NCBI GenBank assembly: GCA_014804695.1
Contig: JAAUZJ010000025.1
Location: forward strand, 17,823-52,383
DNA: 34,561 nt
Reading direction: 5' to 3'
Origin: Lachnospiraceae bacterium
GTDB lineage: Bacteria; Bacillota; Clostridia; Lachnospirales; Lachnospiraceae
Positions 23,278-31,421 of the stretch are shown piece by piece. The position numbers and the translations under genes were made by a program. A model generated the notes under the pieces. That model ran no database searches and was not told the origin of the DNA. It saw only the letters and a list, made by a program, of their open reading frames with translations. Each line of letters starts with the position of its first letter. Position 1 is the first letter of the stretch.

Positions 23278-23697
23278 TCAATCAAACACCACAGGCTTCT
23301 CAATATATTCCATCTTCACCACAACATACGGATAACTCGGCGAACTCTTTCCCTTCTCCTCCACGCCAGGCCCTATCAGATTCGTGTCAATATAAACAGC
23401 ATTGCTTGTTTCATACAACTCATTTACTGCAATACTATAACCTCCGGTTTCCTGTTCTCCATACCCGACACAGATATAGACAAATCCCTGATCCTGAAAA
23501 GTCATCTTAAAATTAGAAGCCTTCTTCTCTTCAATCATATCAAGCAGTTCTTCCGGAAGCTTATCTTCCGCAATGACGGTAAAATCCAAATCCCTGATCT
23601 TCTCCATCGGATCCTGTTTTGCACCACAGGCAATAACACCCATGCATAATAACACCACTAATGCTGCGCTGCACATTCTTTTTCCTAATTCATACAT
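23278..23697 (-). CDS. PrcB-like lipoprotein
   Basis: A 139-residue lipoprotein with signal sequence and lipobox (VIAC, Cys24). After a short linker, the C-terminal half (about 75-135) fits the PrcB C-terminal domain: GGYSIAVNELYET, then IDTNLIGPGVEEKGKSSPSYPYVVVKME. PrcB in Treponema denticola is a lipoprotein partner of the PrcA/PrtP protease complex; here no protease gene is adjacent, so only the fold is proposed. GGAAAG precedes the ATG. It is upstream of the pyr operon on the same strand, with 94 nt between them, and divergent from plsC. Confidence 0.72.
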   Translation of the reverse strand: MYELGKRMCSAALVVLLCMGVIACGAKQDPMEKIRDLDFTVIAEDKLPEELLDMIEEKKASNFKMTFQDQGFVYICVGYGEQETGGYSIAVNELYETSNAVYIDTNLIGPGVEEKGKSSPSYPYVVVKMEYIEKPVVFD

Positions 23698-23784
23698 AGT
23701 AATAATCTTTCCTTTCGCAATTGTCTATCACAATACAAACTTGTTATTACTAATTCTATTAGGAAACAGAAAAGTCTATTCCTA

Positions 23785-23813
23785 TTGATTAAAAAAGTGA
23801 AGTCCTATATAAT
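23785..23813 (+). promoter_or_regulatory. Sigma A promoter of plsC
   Basis: TTGATT (23785-23790), 17-bp spacer, TATAAT (23808-23813), 21 bp before the start codon. Confidence 0.8.
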
Positions 23814-23834
23814 AAACCTAAGGAGACGATTGTT

Positions 23835-24569
23835 ATGATTCGATTTATTTTAGTTGCGCTGTTTGTAGTCCTGTTTCTTGTATGCAGTATTCCTGTTCTT
23901 ATAATTGAATATATCATAGGAAAATTTAATATGGATGTGAAAAACCGTAGTTCGCTCGCCATTGTCAATGCAGCTTTCCGTGTCTGCTTGTTTATTGCGG
24001 GGACCAAAGTAACCGTAATCGGCGAAGAGAACGTTCCAACGGACAAACCTGTACTGTATATCGGTAATCACAGAAGTTATTTTGATATATTGATTACTTA
24101 TGTAAGAGTTCCACGCCCCACCGGATACATTGCTAAAAAAGAAATGCTGCGTTATCCGCTCCTTCGTAACTGGATGAAATATCTGCATTGTCTGTTTTTA
24201 GACCGCGACGATATAAAACAGGGGTTAAGTACCATAAAAGAAGGTATCGAAAAAGTTAATTCGGGAATTTCAATCTGCATCTTCCCGGAAGGCACACGAA
24301 ATAAAGTCAATGATACTTTCCTGCCCTTCCACGAAGGCAGCTTTAAAATTGCAGAAAAAAGCGGCTGCGCCATTATTCCTATGAGCATCAATAATACCGC
24401 AGCTATTTTTGAAGACCATTTTCCCAAGATAAAGAAAGCGCATGTTGTTATTGAATACGGCAAGCCTGTTTATATGAGTGAAATGACGCGGGAAGAGAAG
24501 AAAAAAATCGGTGCCTCGATGCGCGAAATCATTAAGGAAACATATTTTAAAAATAAAGAGCTGGTGTAA
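23835..24569 (+). CDS. plsC: 1-acyl-sn-glycerol-3-phosphate acyltransferase
   Basis: A 244-residue membrane-bound enzyme making phosphatidic acid from lysophosphatidic acid. One N-terminal membrane helix (about 3-29) precedes the acyltransferase domain. Catalytic NHRSYFD (78-84, the NHx4D motif) and substrate-binding FPEGTRN (150-156) are intact, and a third block (AIIPMSINNT) is present. AAGGAGACG precedes the ATG and a sigma A promoter is 21 bp upstream. Its stop and that of the convergent GH9-like gene share one terminator hairpin. Confidence 0.95.
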   Translation: MIRFILVALFVVLFLVCSIPVLIIEYIIGKFNMDVKNRSSLAIVNAAFRVCLFIAGTKVTVIGEENVPTDKPVLYIGNHRSYFDILITYVRVPRPTGYIAKKEMLRYPLLRNWMKYLHCLFLDRDDIKQGLSTIKEGIEKVNSGISICIFPEGTRNKVNDTFLPFHEGSFKIAEKSGCAIIPMSINNTAAIFEDHFPKIKKAHVVIEYGKPVYMSEMTREEKKKIGASMREIIKETYFKNKELV

Positions 24570-24585
24570 ATCACAGCTCTTTTTC
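24555..24585. terminator. Shared terminator spanning two stop codons
   Basis: AAAGAGCTG (24555-24563) and CAGCTCTTT (24574-24582) form a perfect stem whose 10-base loop holds the plsC stop; the opposite arm includes the end of the convergent gene. A T-run follows on the plus strand. Confidence 0.82.
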
Positions 24586-26139
24586 TATCGCACTCATTAA
24601 CAAAATCAGCTTTGCGTTTAAATCAATCTGCTTCATGATTCCGCTCTTTTCATTTATAACCTGATAATTTCTGCTGCCCAGACCGTCTAAATAACTAATT
24701 GACATAGCGTTTCTGCCCAGAAAATAATGCAGATGATTTTCCAAAACCGTCGTATATTCATGGTTTGTAATAATATGGTCGACTACCGCCAGCCGCTCCA
24801 TCTTATGAAGCAGTTCTGCATTATTGTCCTGTTCTTTGTTTCCCTCCGTCAGATACTTCGAGTTCTTGGAATCATAAGATATATTTTCTACATACTTAAG
24901 TAAAATACTAATGACATTATCACACAAATTCGTATCTACTTTCTGCTTAGTCGAAAGATAGGTAACACAGCCCCAGAAAACATAATCATTTTCCATATCA
25001 ATCTCGGTTTCAGAAGTTAAATAATCCTGTGCAGCCTTCCGATAGCCATTAGCTCCGGTTGCCCTATACAGCTCGGCTGCCGCACAAAAATAGTCCTCGG
25101 GAGAAACATCATTCAAATATTTCTCGGCAAAGCGATAAGCCCTGTCGGCAGCTTTAAGGCATTGTGTTGCATAGTTAAGGTCATATCCTTGATATAGATA
25201 ACTGAACTTAGCCATTGTAGAGGCAAAGCGTATTGTTGCCTCCATTGAGACAGGCTCGATGTAAAGTTGATATGTTGCAGCGGAATTATCTATTACATTT
25301 ACAGCGGAATAAACCGCTCCGCTGGCGTTATCCTGCATCTTAAGCAGCCAATCGATTTCGTATTTTATTTCATCCATAATGTCCGGAATTCCGTTGCCGC
25401 TTTCCGGAATCCCTATATCATCGGTAAAAGCTTCCCCATACAGCTCATAGGCAAGCAAGATAATCGTTACGGCTTTACAGCCGCCCGAAACATCCCTATA
25501 ACCGTTTTCACCAGTATGCCAGCCGCCTGATATGTCTATCTCACTTTGCGACGCCGAATCTTCCATAAATTTTGCCATCTTAGTATGACAAGCATTATGC
25601 GCTGCGTCACCGGCAAATTCGGATGAGAGAGTAAGCCCGCAGCGATTATAATAATATTGTTTAAGCGCCTCCTTAAAAACATCAGAATAAGGATTATCTT
25701 CTATAACAAACGAATAAGAACGCCCTATTACATCTGCCTGTAAATAATAAGTCCCGGCAGTATTGTAATCCGTAAAATTCCCGTAACTGATATTTTCTCC
25801 GGTTATCTCATTATAGCCCTTTGGCTCGATCTCCCCGGTATATACAACCGCTCCTGTTTCAGCGTTTACCAGATCATATGTATCAGGCAGCGATTCTCCC
25901 CGAAACACTGCAACTTTATTACTGCCTGAGGCATAGCCCAATTGATCGACCATAATGTCCGGAAGGATTTCCGGTATATCATAATCAAATTCAGGTGACA
26001 GACCAAGACTTTCCATTTCACCGTCCTGAGTCTGTTTATCTTCCCCTGTGTATGTTAAAGAATTATTGCCACCGCAGCCGGTTATGAGTCCGATGCACAA
26101 AAGCATGGATATGGCAGCGTTAATACATCTTCCATTCAT
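24571..26139 (-). CDS. GH9-fold lipoprotein, probably catalytically dead
   Basis: A 522-residue lipoprotein (lipobox ITGC, Cys22). After a linker, an Ig-like CelD_N domain (about 60-150, MVDQLGYASGSNKVAVFRG) precedes an (alpha/alpha)6 GH9-type domain (about 155-515, CKAVTIILLAYELYG, GIPDIMDEIKYEIDWLLKMQD, YFLGRNAMSISYLDG). The catalytic base motif of GH9 cellulases, normally GGWxDAGD, reads GGWHTGEN (205-212), so both Asp are lost. The HHR segment and the C-terminal catalytic Glu region are also missing. It may bind wall or plant polysaccharide instead of cutting it. It begins 22 nt after the amidohydrolase gene, in the run downstream of spoIIQ. Confidence 0.82.
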   Translation of the reverse strand: MNGRCINAAISMLLCIGLITGCGGNNSLTYTGEDKQTQDGEMESLGLSPEFDYDIPEILPDIMVDQLGYASGSNKVAVFRGESLPDTYDLVNAETGAVVYTGEIEPKGYNEITGENISYGNFTDYNTAGTYYLQADVIGRSYSFVIEDNPYSDVFKEALKQYYYNRCGLTLSSEFAGDAAHNACHTKMAKFMEDSASQSEIDISGGWHTGENGYRDVSGGCKAVTIILLAYELYGEAFTDDIGIPESGNGIPDIMDEIKYEIDWLLKMQDNASGAVYSAVNVIDNSAATYQLYIEPVSMEATIRFASTMAKFSYLYQGYDLNYATQCLKAADRAYRFAEKYLNDVSPEDYFCAAAELYRATGANGYRKAAQDYLTSETEIDMENDYVFWGCVTYLSTKQKVDTNLCDNVISILLKYVENISYDSKNSKYLTEGNKEQDNNAELLHKMERLAVVDHIITNHEYTTVLENHLHYFLGRNAMSISYLDGLGSRNYQVINEKSGIMKQIDLNAKLILLMSAIEKEL

Positions 26140-26161
26140 AAATAAATAACCTCATATTTTA

Positions 26162-27379
26162 TCAGTCTTTGTCTATTCTACCATAAAAACTTTCATCAGT
26201 ATATACAATTTTTCCTTCTATGATCGTACATAAAGCCCTGGTAAATACCTCCATCGGATTTCCGTCAAAAATAGATATATCTCCGTCCTTGCCCACCTCT
26301 AGACTTCCAACTCTGTCATCAACGCCGCAGATCACAGCTGGATTGATGGTTATAGCGCGCAGCCCCTCATCCGCCGATAAGCCTGATTTAACGGCAAGTC
26401 CGGCGCAGATTGGCAGAAACTGGATCATCGAAACCGGGTGGTCCGTCGTGATCGCCACACGTATTCCTGCCTGACTTAAAATGCCCGCTGTCTTAAACGC
26501 CATATTCTGTACTTCAATCTTATTCCTGCTTGCCATATCGGGGCCCACTATTGCAGGAAAACCGCTCTCCTTAATTTCATCTGCTATTAAGTGCCCTTCA
26601 CTGCAATGGTCTAATGTCATGGATAAACCATACTCCTTAGCAATGCGGATTGCAGTCAAAATGTCATCTGCACGGTGAACATGCGCCTTTAAAGGAATCT
26701 TCCCCTCAAGTACGGGAAGCCAGCACTCATACCTAAAATCCATTTCACACTGATTGTTTTTACGTTTGTTTTGATACGTTTTGGCATCAAAAAGTTCCTG
26801 ACGAAGCATGGCTGCAATTGCCATCCTTGTTGCCGGGGAAACATCTTTTCCCGAAAAATTTACCTTCGGATTTTCTCCGAAGGCAATTTTCATAGCGGCC
26901 GGTGCTTTAACGATCATGTTATCAATACATCTTCCATGTGTTTTGATAAATACAAACTGTCCGCCTACCACATTAGAACTTCCCGGCCCTACCATTGCAG
27001 AGGTTATACCTGCCCGCAGTGCATCATCAAAAGCTGCATCCATTGGATTGATCGCATCAACGGCCCGAAGATACGGAGTGATGGGGTCTACATTCTCATT
27101 GCAGTCATCCCCCTCCATTCCCTTTTTCTCTTCCGTTATGCCCATATGGCAGTGCGCTTCTATAATTCCCGGCATCACCAGATTGCCCTGTGCATTTATG
27201 ACACTTGTGTCATTATCATTTACATCTGCACTGTGTCTATCATTATTTTCATTTTCATATTCAGGACAATCTGACATATTTCCGATAGCGGTAATTTTTC
27301 CTTTATCTATCCTTATAAAACCGTCTTCATAATCTACGCCCGTCATAGTTTTTATTTTTCCGTGAATGATTGTAAGCAT
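26162..27379 (-). CDS. Amidohydrolase-superfamily protein (imidazolonepropionase-like)
   Basis: A 405-residue metal-dependent hydrolase. Metal ligands are visible: AHCHMG (His76, His78), KAHVHRADD (His233, His235), LDHCSEGH (His258) and TTDHP (Asp313), and the C-terminal strands SLEVGKDGDISIFDGNP are typical. A hydrophilic insertion rich in Asn and Asp (about 42-58) breaks the first beta-sandwich. The substrate cannot be told; relatives hydrolyse cyclic amides or dipeptides. GGAGGAAATAGAC precedes the ATG. It lies 35 nt after spoIIQ and 22 nt before the GH9-like gene, without intervening terminators. Confidence 0.88.
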   Translation of the reverse strand: MLTIIHGKIKTMTGVDYEDGFIRIDKGKITAIGNMSDCPEYENENNDRHSADVNDNDTSVINAQGNLVMPGIIEAHCHMGITEEKKGMEGDDCNENVDPITPYLRAVDAINPMDAAFDDALRAGITSAMVGPGSSNVVGGQFVFIKTHGRCIDNMIVKAPAAMKIAFGENPKVNFSGKDVSPATRMAIAAMLRQELFDAKTYQNKRKNNQCEMDFRYECWLPVLEGKIPLKAHVHRADDILTAIRIAKEYGLSMTLDHCSEGHLIADEIKESGFPAIVGPDMASRNKIEVQNMAFKTAGILSQAGIRVAITTDHPVSMIQFLPICAGLAVKSGLSADEGLRAITINPAVICGVDDRVGSLEVGKDGDISIFDGNPMEVFTRALCTIIEGKIVYTDESFYGRIDKD

Positions 27380-27414
27380 GTCTATTTCCTCCGCAGCTTA
27401 ACCGATATATATTT

Positions 27415-28356
27415 CTAATTTAATTTCGCAATCGGATTTACCGGTTCTCCGTCTTTGGTCAACTTGAAATAAACATTTGCACCCTCCGTACTGTAGTACT
27501 TAGTCGGATACGCCACGCTTCCTATAATATCTCCGGTAGCAACATAGCTTCCTTCACTTACTGTAATATTATCGAGCTGTCCATAGGTAAGCTCATATTG
27601 ATTGCCCAAATCCATCACAACAATATTTCCAAGCTGGGGATCATAGTTTACTGAAACAACTTTGCCGTCAGCTGCAGCGGTAATAGTCTCTCCCTCTGTT
27701 GCCGCAATAACAATTGCCGGATTATATTTATACTGCTCCAGTGTCGGAAAATATATGGTCTTGTCCATACTGTAATTTAATAGAATATCACCCACGATCG
27801 GCCATACCAAACCATCTTCTTCGCTAAAATCAAGTATTGGCTGTATATTGGTTGCAATTGCTTCCGTATCCTCAGGCATTTCCTGCATAGTTTCCTGGGA
27901 TTCGTCAATCATTCCCTCTTCTTTATTGTTCTCATCTTTCTTGCTGTCTTCTTTTTTACTATCTTCTTTTTTAGAGGTTTTATTATTATCCTCTGTCTTC
28001 TTGTCATCCCTGGCGCTGGTTTCGGATTCAGCCTCTGCGTCCTCGTCATCATTCTTATCCGAATTTGCTACATTACCTGAATTAGCTTCCTGAAAGCTTG
28101 GATCATAATCCAAATCATCTGTTCCTACTTCGGTAAACAGCGTTCCTATCTCTTCACTGGGAAGAATATTTTCCGCAGTCTCGGAAAGTCCGCTTTCAAT
28201 TGCACTAAAATCTACTACATTGTTACCTTCATCCGTACGGCGGTTACTTCTTACAAAAACTCCTGTAACCGTAAGTGCTGTAAGCACAAGCGCTGCCGAA
28301 GCGAGCATAATGATTCGTTCTTTTCTAACACCATTTCTATTTTTTCTCATATTCAT
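27415..28356 (-). CDS. spoIIQ: Stage II sporulation protein SpoIIQ (M23-like)
   Basis: A 313-residue protein with one N-terminal membrane helix (about 13-36), a long low-complexity linker with repeated KKEDS units (about 90-155) and a C-terminal LytM domain (about 180-313: AIVIAATEGETITAAADGKVVSV, GNIVVMDLGNQYELTYGQL, GSYVATGDIIGSV). In the forespore it links to SpoIIIAH across the septum during engulfment. The zinc ligands are missing (no HxGxD, and NVYFKL where HLHFE is expected), as in the Bacillus protein but unlike C. difficile. It follows spoIID, as in Bacillus, and a close match to the forespore sigma F consensus lies at 28403-28430. Confidence 0.88.
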   Translation of the reverse strand: MNMRKNRNGVRKERIIMLASAALVLTALTVTGVFVRSNRRTDEGNNVVDFSAIESGLSETAENILPSEEIGTLFTEVGTDDLDYDPSFQEANSGNVANSDKNDDEDAEAESETSARDDKKTEDNNKTSKKEDSKKEDSKKDENNKEEGMIDESQETMQEMPEDTEAIATNIQPILDFSEEDGLVWPIVGDILLNYSMDKTIYFPTLEQYKYNPAIVIAATEGETITAAADGKVVSVNYDPQLGNIVVMDLGNQYELTYGQLDNITVSEGSYVATGDIIGSVAYPTKYYSTEGANVYFKLTKDGEPVNPIAKLN

Positions 28357-28402
28357 AATTAAATTGCCTCCTACTGAGAAATCATTTTCGTTTTCTGGTG
28401 TT

Positions 28403-28430
28403 ATTCTTTCCCGAATCTTACATATTATTC
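28403..28430 (-). promoter_or_regulatory. Candidate sigma F promoter of spoIIQ
   Basis: GAATA (28426-28430), 14-bp spacer, GGAAAGAAT (28403-28411) fits the forespore pattern GHATR / GGNRANAHT. The -35 overlaps the spoIID stop. Confidence 0.6.
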
Positions 28431-29507
28431 AATTTTTGCTAATTCTGTCTGAAAAAAGTAATACTTGAGAATCTGTTCAAAACTTTCTCCCGAAATCGCC
28501 CTTTCATTAGCGCCATACTGACTCATGCCAAAACCATGCCCCATCCCCTTTACATGAAAAATTACTTCATCCTCATTCCACTCTGCCTGAAAACTGGCTG
28601 AATTTAAACCAAACTCACTTCTAAATCTTTCTCCGCTGCATGAGGCTTTGGCAAACTTGACTTCAATCACATACCCCGCAGTATCATATGTAAATTCCAT
28701 ATCATCCCATTCGTTATTTAGTTTATTTTTTATTGTTTCATCGTCACCATATATTTTCTCAACAATCCGGCAATATTCATCCTTGGAAACTATGACTTGA
28801 CTCTGATAATCTCCTGACATAATATCCTTACTGCACTCTACGCTTACAAGATATGGATAACTTATATTTTCCCAGACCTGCGACGCATCTCTTGTATACC
28901 CATTGCTCAGTGGGAAAAAGGCCGCCTTTACCGGCTGATTATCATAGGACAGATAAATTCCGTCCGTCTCGCATACCGCCTTTTCATACAATGATTCGCT
29001 TGTACCTTCTGATATGGTAGCCGATTTATTTTGTATGTTATCAGAATCCACACTATACTTACTATGGACCTCTGTATTATACATGCTTATATCATCCTGT
29101 ATGGTAACGGAAGTCTCCGAATTCAAATCCACGCCAGCATTGGAAAAAAGCGCCCATAACTGCGTCCGTAAAAGCACCGCCTGGGCTTTAAGCGCCTCAA
29201 GCTCATATGAAGCTCCCTCTTCTCCCATCACGATTTTCAGCTTGCGTATCAAATATTCCTGCATGGACAGTGTTCTGCTTCCCCAGTCTCCCTCAAGAAT
29301 GACATCGTATTTTTTATCTATAAGACTTCCTTCTTTTTCACTACTGCCAAATACCTTCTCCGTCTCTTCGCCGACATGCCCCCACAGAAACGAAATTACA
29401 TACGGCAATAAAAAAACAAACAAAAGCACCGTTCCAACATCCCGGTAAGGTCTGTTTTTACGATTGCTTTTGTCTGTTTTTTTTTGGACGATTTTAAATA
29501 AGTTCAT
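28425..29507 (-). CDS. spoIID: Stage II sporulation protein SpoIID (lytic transglycosylase)
   Basis: A 360-residue membrane-anchored peptidoglycan lytic transglycosylase needed for engulfment. One membrane helix (about 28-45) is followed by the SpoIID/LytB domain: MQEYLIRKLKIVMGEEGAS (with the expected catalytic Glu), YELEALKAQAVLLRTQLW, and the C-terminal signature GMGHGFGMSQYGANE with YYFFQTEL. AGAGGTGTCC precedes the ATG. A possible sigma E promoter lies at 29527-29553, and spoIIQ follows with its own sigma F-type promoter, giving the mother cell/forespore split known from model spore formers. Confidence 0.93.
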   Translation of the reverse strand: MNLFKIVQKKTDKSNRKNRPYRDVGTVLLFVFLLPYVISFLWGHVGEETEKVFGSSEKEGSLIDKKYDVILEGDWGSRTLSMQEYLIRKLKIVMGEEGASYELEALKAQAVLLRTQLWALFSNAGVDLNSETSVTIQDDISMYNTEVHSKYSVDSDNIQNKSATISEGTSESLYEKAVCETDGIYLSYDNQPVKAAFFPLSNGYTRDASQVWENISYPYLVSVECSKDIMSGDYQSQVIVSKDEYCRIVEKIYGDDETIKNKLNNEWDDMEFTYDTAGYVIEVKFAKASCSGERFRSEFGLNSASFQAEWNEDEVIFHVKGMGHGFGMSQYGANERAISGESFEQILKYYFFQTELAKIE

Positions 29508-29526
29508 AGGACACCTCTTTTAAGTT

Positions 29527-29553
29527 TATGTATGAGGTTCCTTTTTAATACTA
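29527..29553 (-). promoter_or_regulatory. Candidate sigma E promoter of spoIID
   Basis: TAGTATT (29547-29553), 12-bp spacer, CATACATA (29527-29534), about 20 bp before the start. The -10 matches sigma E at seven of eight positions; the spacer is short. Confidence 0.45.
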
Positions 29554-29572
29554 CCGGAAATTGTACCATTTT

Positions 29573-30664
29573 CTACTGTGCCAGATCAAGATGCTGCACA
29601 GTGCCGACACTTCCGTTTTCGTATAGAAAAATGCCTGTATTTCTGATCACACCATTATTATGATTATCTGTCAAGGAATTCAATGCAAATTCTGTCTGGG
29701 TATTTTGCAGGCATATAGCGCCCACTCCGGCCTCAGCCAATGTATAGAGCTTATCCTTTCCATTTTCATCCTTACACCAGATTAAGAGTTTATCCCAGAT
29801 CTCGTCATCTTCATCAATCCAGCCGTCTCCATCTGTATCATATTTAGCCAGGTCCTTAAAACCGTTTCCTGACTGGGTTCCGAACAACTCGCTTCCGTCA
29901 TTAATAATTCCATCCTGATTCAGATCAAGCGCCAGATAACCGCTTCCTGCCTGCAAAGAAGAAATTTCTTCCTCCTCGCCGTCACAATCCAGATCAAAGT
30001 AAAACTTCTGATCAGAAAGTCCCGCGATGTTTGCATCCAAGTTGATAACCAACGGATCTGTGTACTTTTGTTGAGCCTGCTGCAGCACGCTTAAATCATA
30101 ATTCTCCGAATAATACTCTTTAAAGCTTCTGCTCATCTGCAAATCAAGTCCGAAACTTATCTCCCTTCCGTCTGCGGTCTTTACAATTCCTCTGGTGGAA
30201 AACTCCGTTTGTTCCGACTCACTGTGATAATACTGGTTGGAATAACCAATAAAAAGATTGTTTGACGTAACCCCGGATGACAAAGACTGTGAATCCTTTA
30301 TATTATCTTCCCAAATCCTGCCTCTTCTGTTACCGCCGCCAAACAATATATATATTAGAAAGTTCATGCAGGACTGCCTTACGTTCTCTCTGGCTCTTTT
30401 CTCCTCCATGCTTGCTTCTACCCTGCCTGTATTAGACAGGTTACGGAAGTGAAGCGTAACATCCTGTAAAGTAGTCTGCGCATTACTACTTTCACGTTCA
30501 TTCTTTGCTTCGTCTTCCATTGCCCAAAAGCCTCCCAGAAATCCATTTCCGTCTCCAGCTGTCAAGCTTTTGGTGTTTGCCCTATAATATAGGGTAGATT
30601 TTGATGTTACTGAAGAATAACTTCTGGCGGATTCCATTCCTATGTTACTGGAACTTATTCGCAA
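29573..30664 (-). CDS. Calcium-motif (EF-hand/VCBS-like) protein, probably motility-regulated
   Basis: The start is TTG at 30664 with AGGAGG five bases upstream; 363 residues. There is no signal peptide or membrane helix. The N-terminal ~200 residues are Ser/Asn-rich and of no known family. Three DxDxDG-type calcium loops follow: FDLDCDGEEE (223-232), LDLNQDGIINDGSEL (246-260) and DTDGDGWIDEDDEIW (276-290), with a small C-terminal domain after them. The gene has a near-perfect flagellar sigma D promoter and a ~165-nt structured leader. Co-expression with flagella is therefore likely; the molecular role is unknown. No terminator was seen between it and the spoIID gene downstream. Confidence 0.82.
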   Translation of the reverse strand: MRISSSNIGMESARSYSSVTSKSTLYYRANTKSLTAGDGNGFLGGFWAMEDEAKNERESSNAQTTLQDVTLHFRNLSNTGRVEASMEEKRARENVRQSCMNFLIYILFGGGNRRGRIWEDNIKDSQSLSSGVTSNNLFIGYSNQYYHSESEQTEFSTRGIVKTADGREISFGLDLQMSRSFKEYYSENYDLSVLQQAQQKYTDPLVINLDANIAGLSDQKFYFDLDCDGEEEEISSLQAGSGYLALDLNQDGIINDGSELFGTQSGNGFKDLAKYDTDGDGWIDEDDEIWDKLLIWCKDENGKDKLYTLAEAGVGAICLQNTQTEFALNSLTDNHNNGVIRNTGIFLYENGSVGTVQHLDLAQ

Positions 30665-30715
30665 ATATACCTCCTTTTTGCTTTAGCTTAATTCTGCCCT
30701 GACTTAATTTTGGGC

Positions 30716-30770
30716 AAAATAAAAGGACGGTATTTTCAAGGAAATTCCCTTTTCCGTAAAAACACCATCC
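30716..30770 (-). terminator. Terminator-like hairpin in the leader of the calcium-motif gene
   Basis: GGATGG...CCGTCC (30725-30770) closes a long interrupted stem, followed on the minus strand by TTTTATTTT. It lies between the sigma D promoter and the gene, so it may act as an attenuator. Confidence 0.55.
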
Positions 30771-30792
30771 GTGGCTAAGCATAATTTAAATT

Positions 30793-30830
30793 CAAGGGGT
30801 GACCGTCTGGCCAGATGCAGCCATCCCTTG
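30793..30830 (-). promoter_or_regulatory. 5'-terminal leader hairpin
   Basis: CAAGGGATGGCTG and CGGTCACCCCTTG pair almost completely (wobbles, one bulge) around TCTGGCCAGA. Given the -10 at 30839-30846, the transcript would begin right at this hairpin. No known riboswitch motif was recognised. Confidence 0.5.
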
Positions 30831-30838
30831 TAACTTAT

Positions 30839-30865
30839 ATATCGGACGATTTACCATTTTCTTTA
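30839..30865 (-). promoter_or_regulatory. Sigma D (flagellar-type) promoter
   Basis: TAAA (30862-30865), exactly 15 bp, TCCGATAT (30839-30846); the consensus is TAAA-N15-GCCGATAT, so one base differs. Confidence 0.7.
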
Positions 30866-30921
30866 ATTTTAATTCCAAAAAAAGACAGATATTGTTTCCA
30901 CCACGCTTTATCCATAGGGAC

Positions 30922-31005
30922 GAACGCAGGGCAATATAAATAAAAACGGGGCTCGAACCGCGGGAGCGAAGGTCGCCCCGTTTTTATTTATATTGCCCTG
31001 CGTTC
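30922..31005 (+). repeat. Long palindromic element, copy 2
   Basis: GAACGCAGGGCAATATAAAT pairs with the matching right arm ending CCTGCGTTC, and the core CGGGG..CCCCG hairpin between A- and T-runs corresponds to the reverse complement of copy 1. The flank TGGGTATTGGA (31006-31016) is also shared with copy 1 (minus strand, 9358-9368). Confidence 0.75.
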
Positions 31006-31075
31006 TGGGTATTGGAAACGTGGGGTGAGATTGATATGAAAAATTTGTGGAGAAAAACCTAAAAACTAATACATC

Positions 31076-31367
31076 AAATTGCCGGGTAGATGTGGCTGCA
31101 AGGGTGTCCGTGCTGCATAATAATCTGGCTCTATGTCTCTGGAAGGAAATTAGAACTTCTTAACATTCCTACTTAAGCGCCCAGCAATTTCGGAACACGA
31201 TGTTCCGAAAAGGGGCAACTGAGCCATGGATGGCGAATTTGCCCCGCTTGCGTCAGCAATCACAACCTAAACAGGAATGTTTAGAAGTTCTTATTTCCGT
31301 ACAGCGTCATAGAGACAGACTATTATGCAGCACGGATACCCTTGCAGCCACATCTACCCGGCAATTT
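31076..31367. repeat. 292-bp element with 95-bp inverted arms (MITE-like or structured RNA)
   Basis: The left arm 31076-31170 and right arm 31273-31367 are inverted copies without gaps, with about nine mismatches by my alignment, only one of them in the outer 47 bp. The 102-bp centre holds two more hairpins: TTTCGGAACA/TGTTCCGAAA (31188-31210) and GGGGCAA/TTGCCCC (31212-31245) around GCCA/TGGC. No target-site duplication is visible. The rest of the 30665-31421 gap is covered by the leader and palindrome entries. Confidence 0.8.
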
Positions 31368-31421
31368 GCCCCCCAATGCGCCCAGGGCACCCGAACCCCA
31401 GAAAGATTTTATTCCTTCAAT

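Noticed and set aside
30716..30830. Cyclic-di-GMP (GEMM) or other known riboswitch in the calcium-motif gene leader
   Set aside because: GCTTAGCCACGG recalled the GEMM end, but the GGCAAACC and GACGCAAAGC core motifs are missing; no other class fits, so only an unnamed structured leader is claimed.
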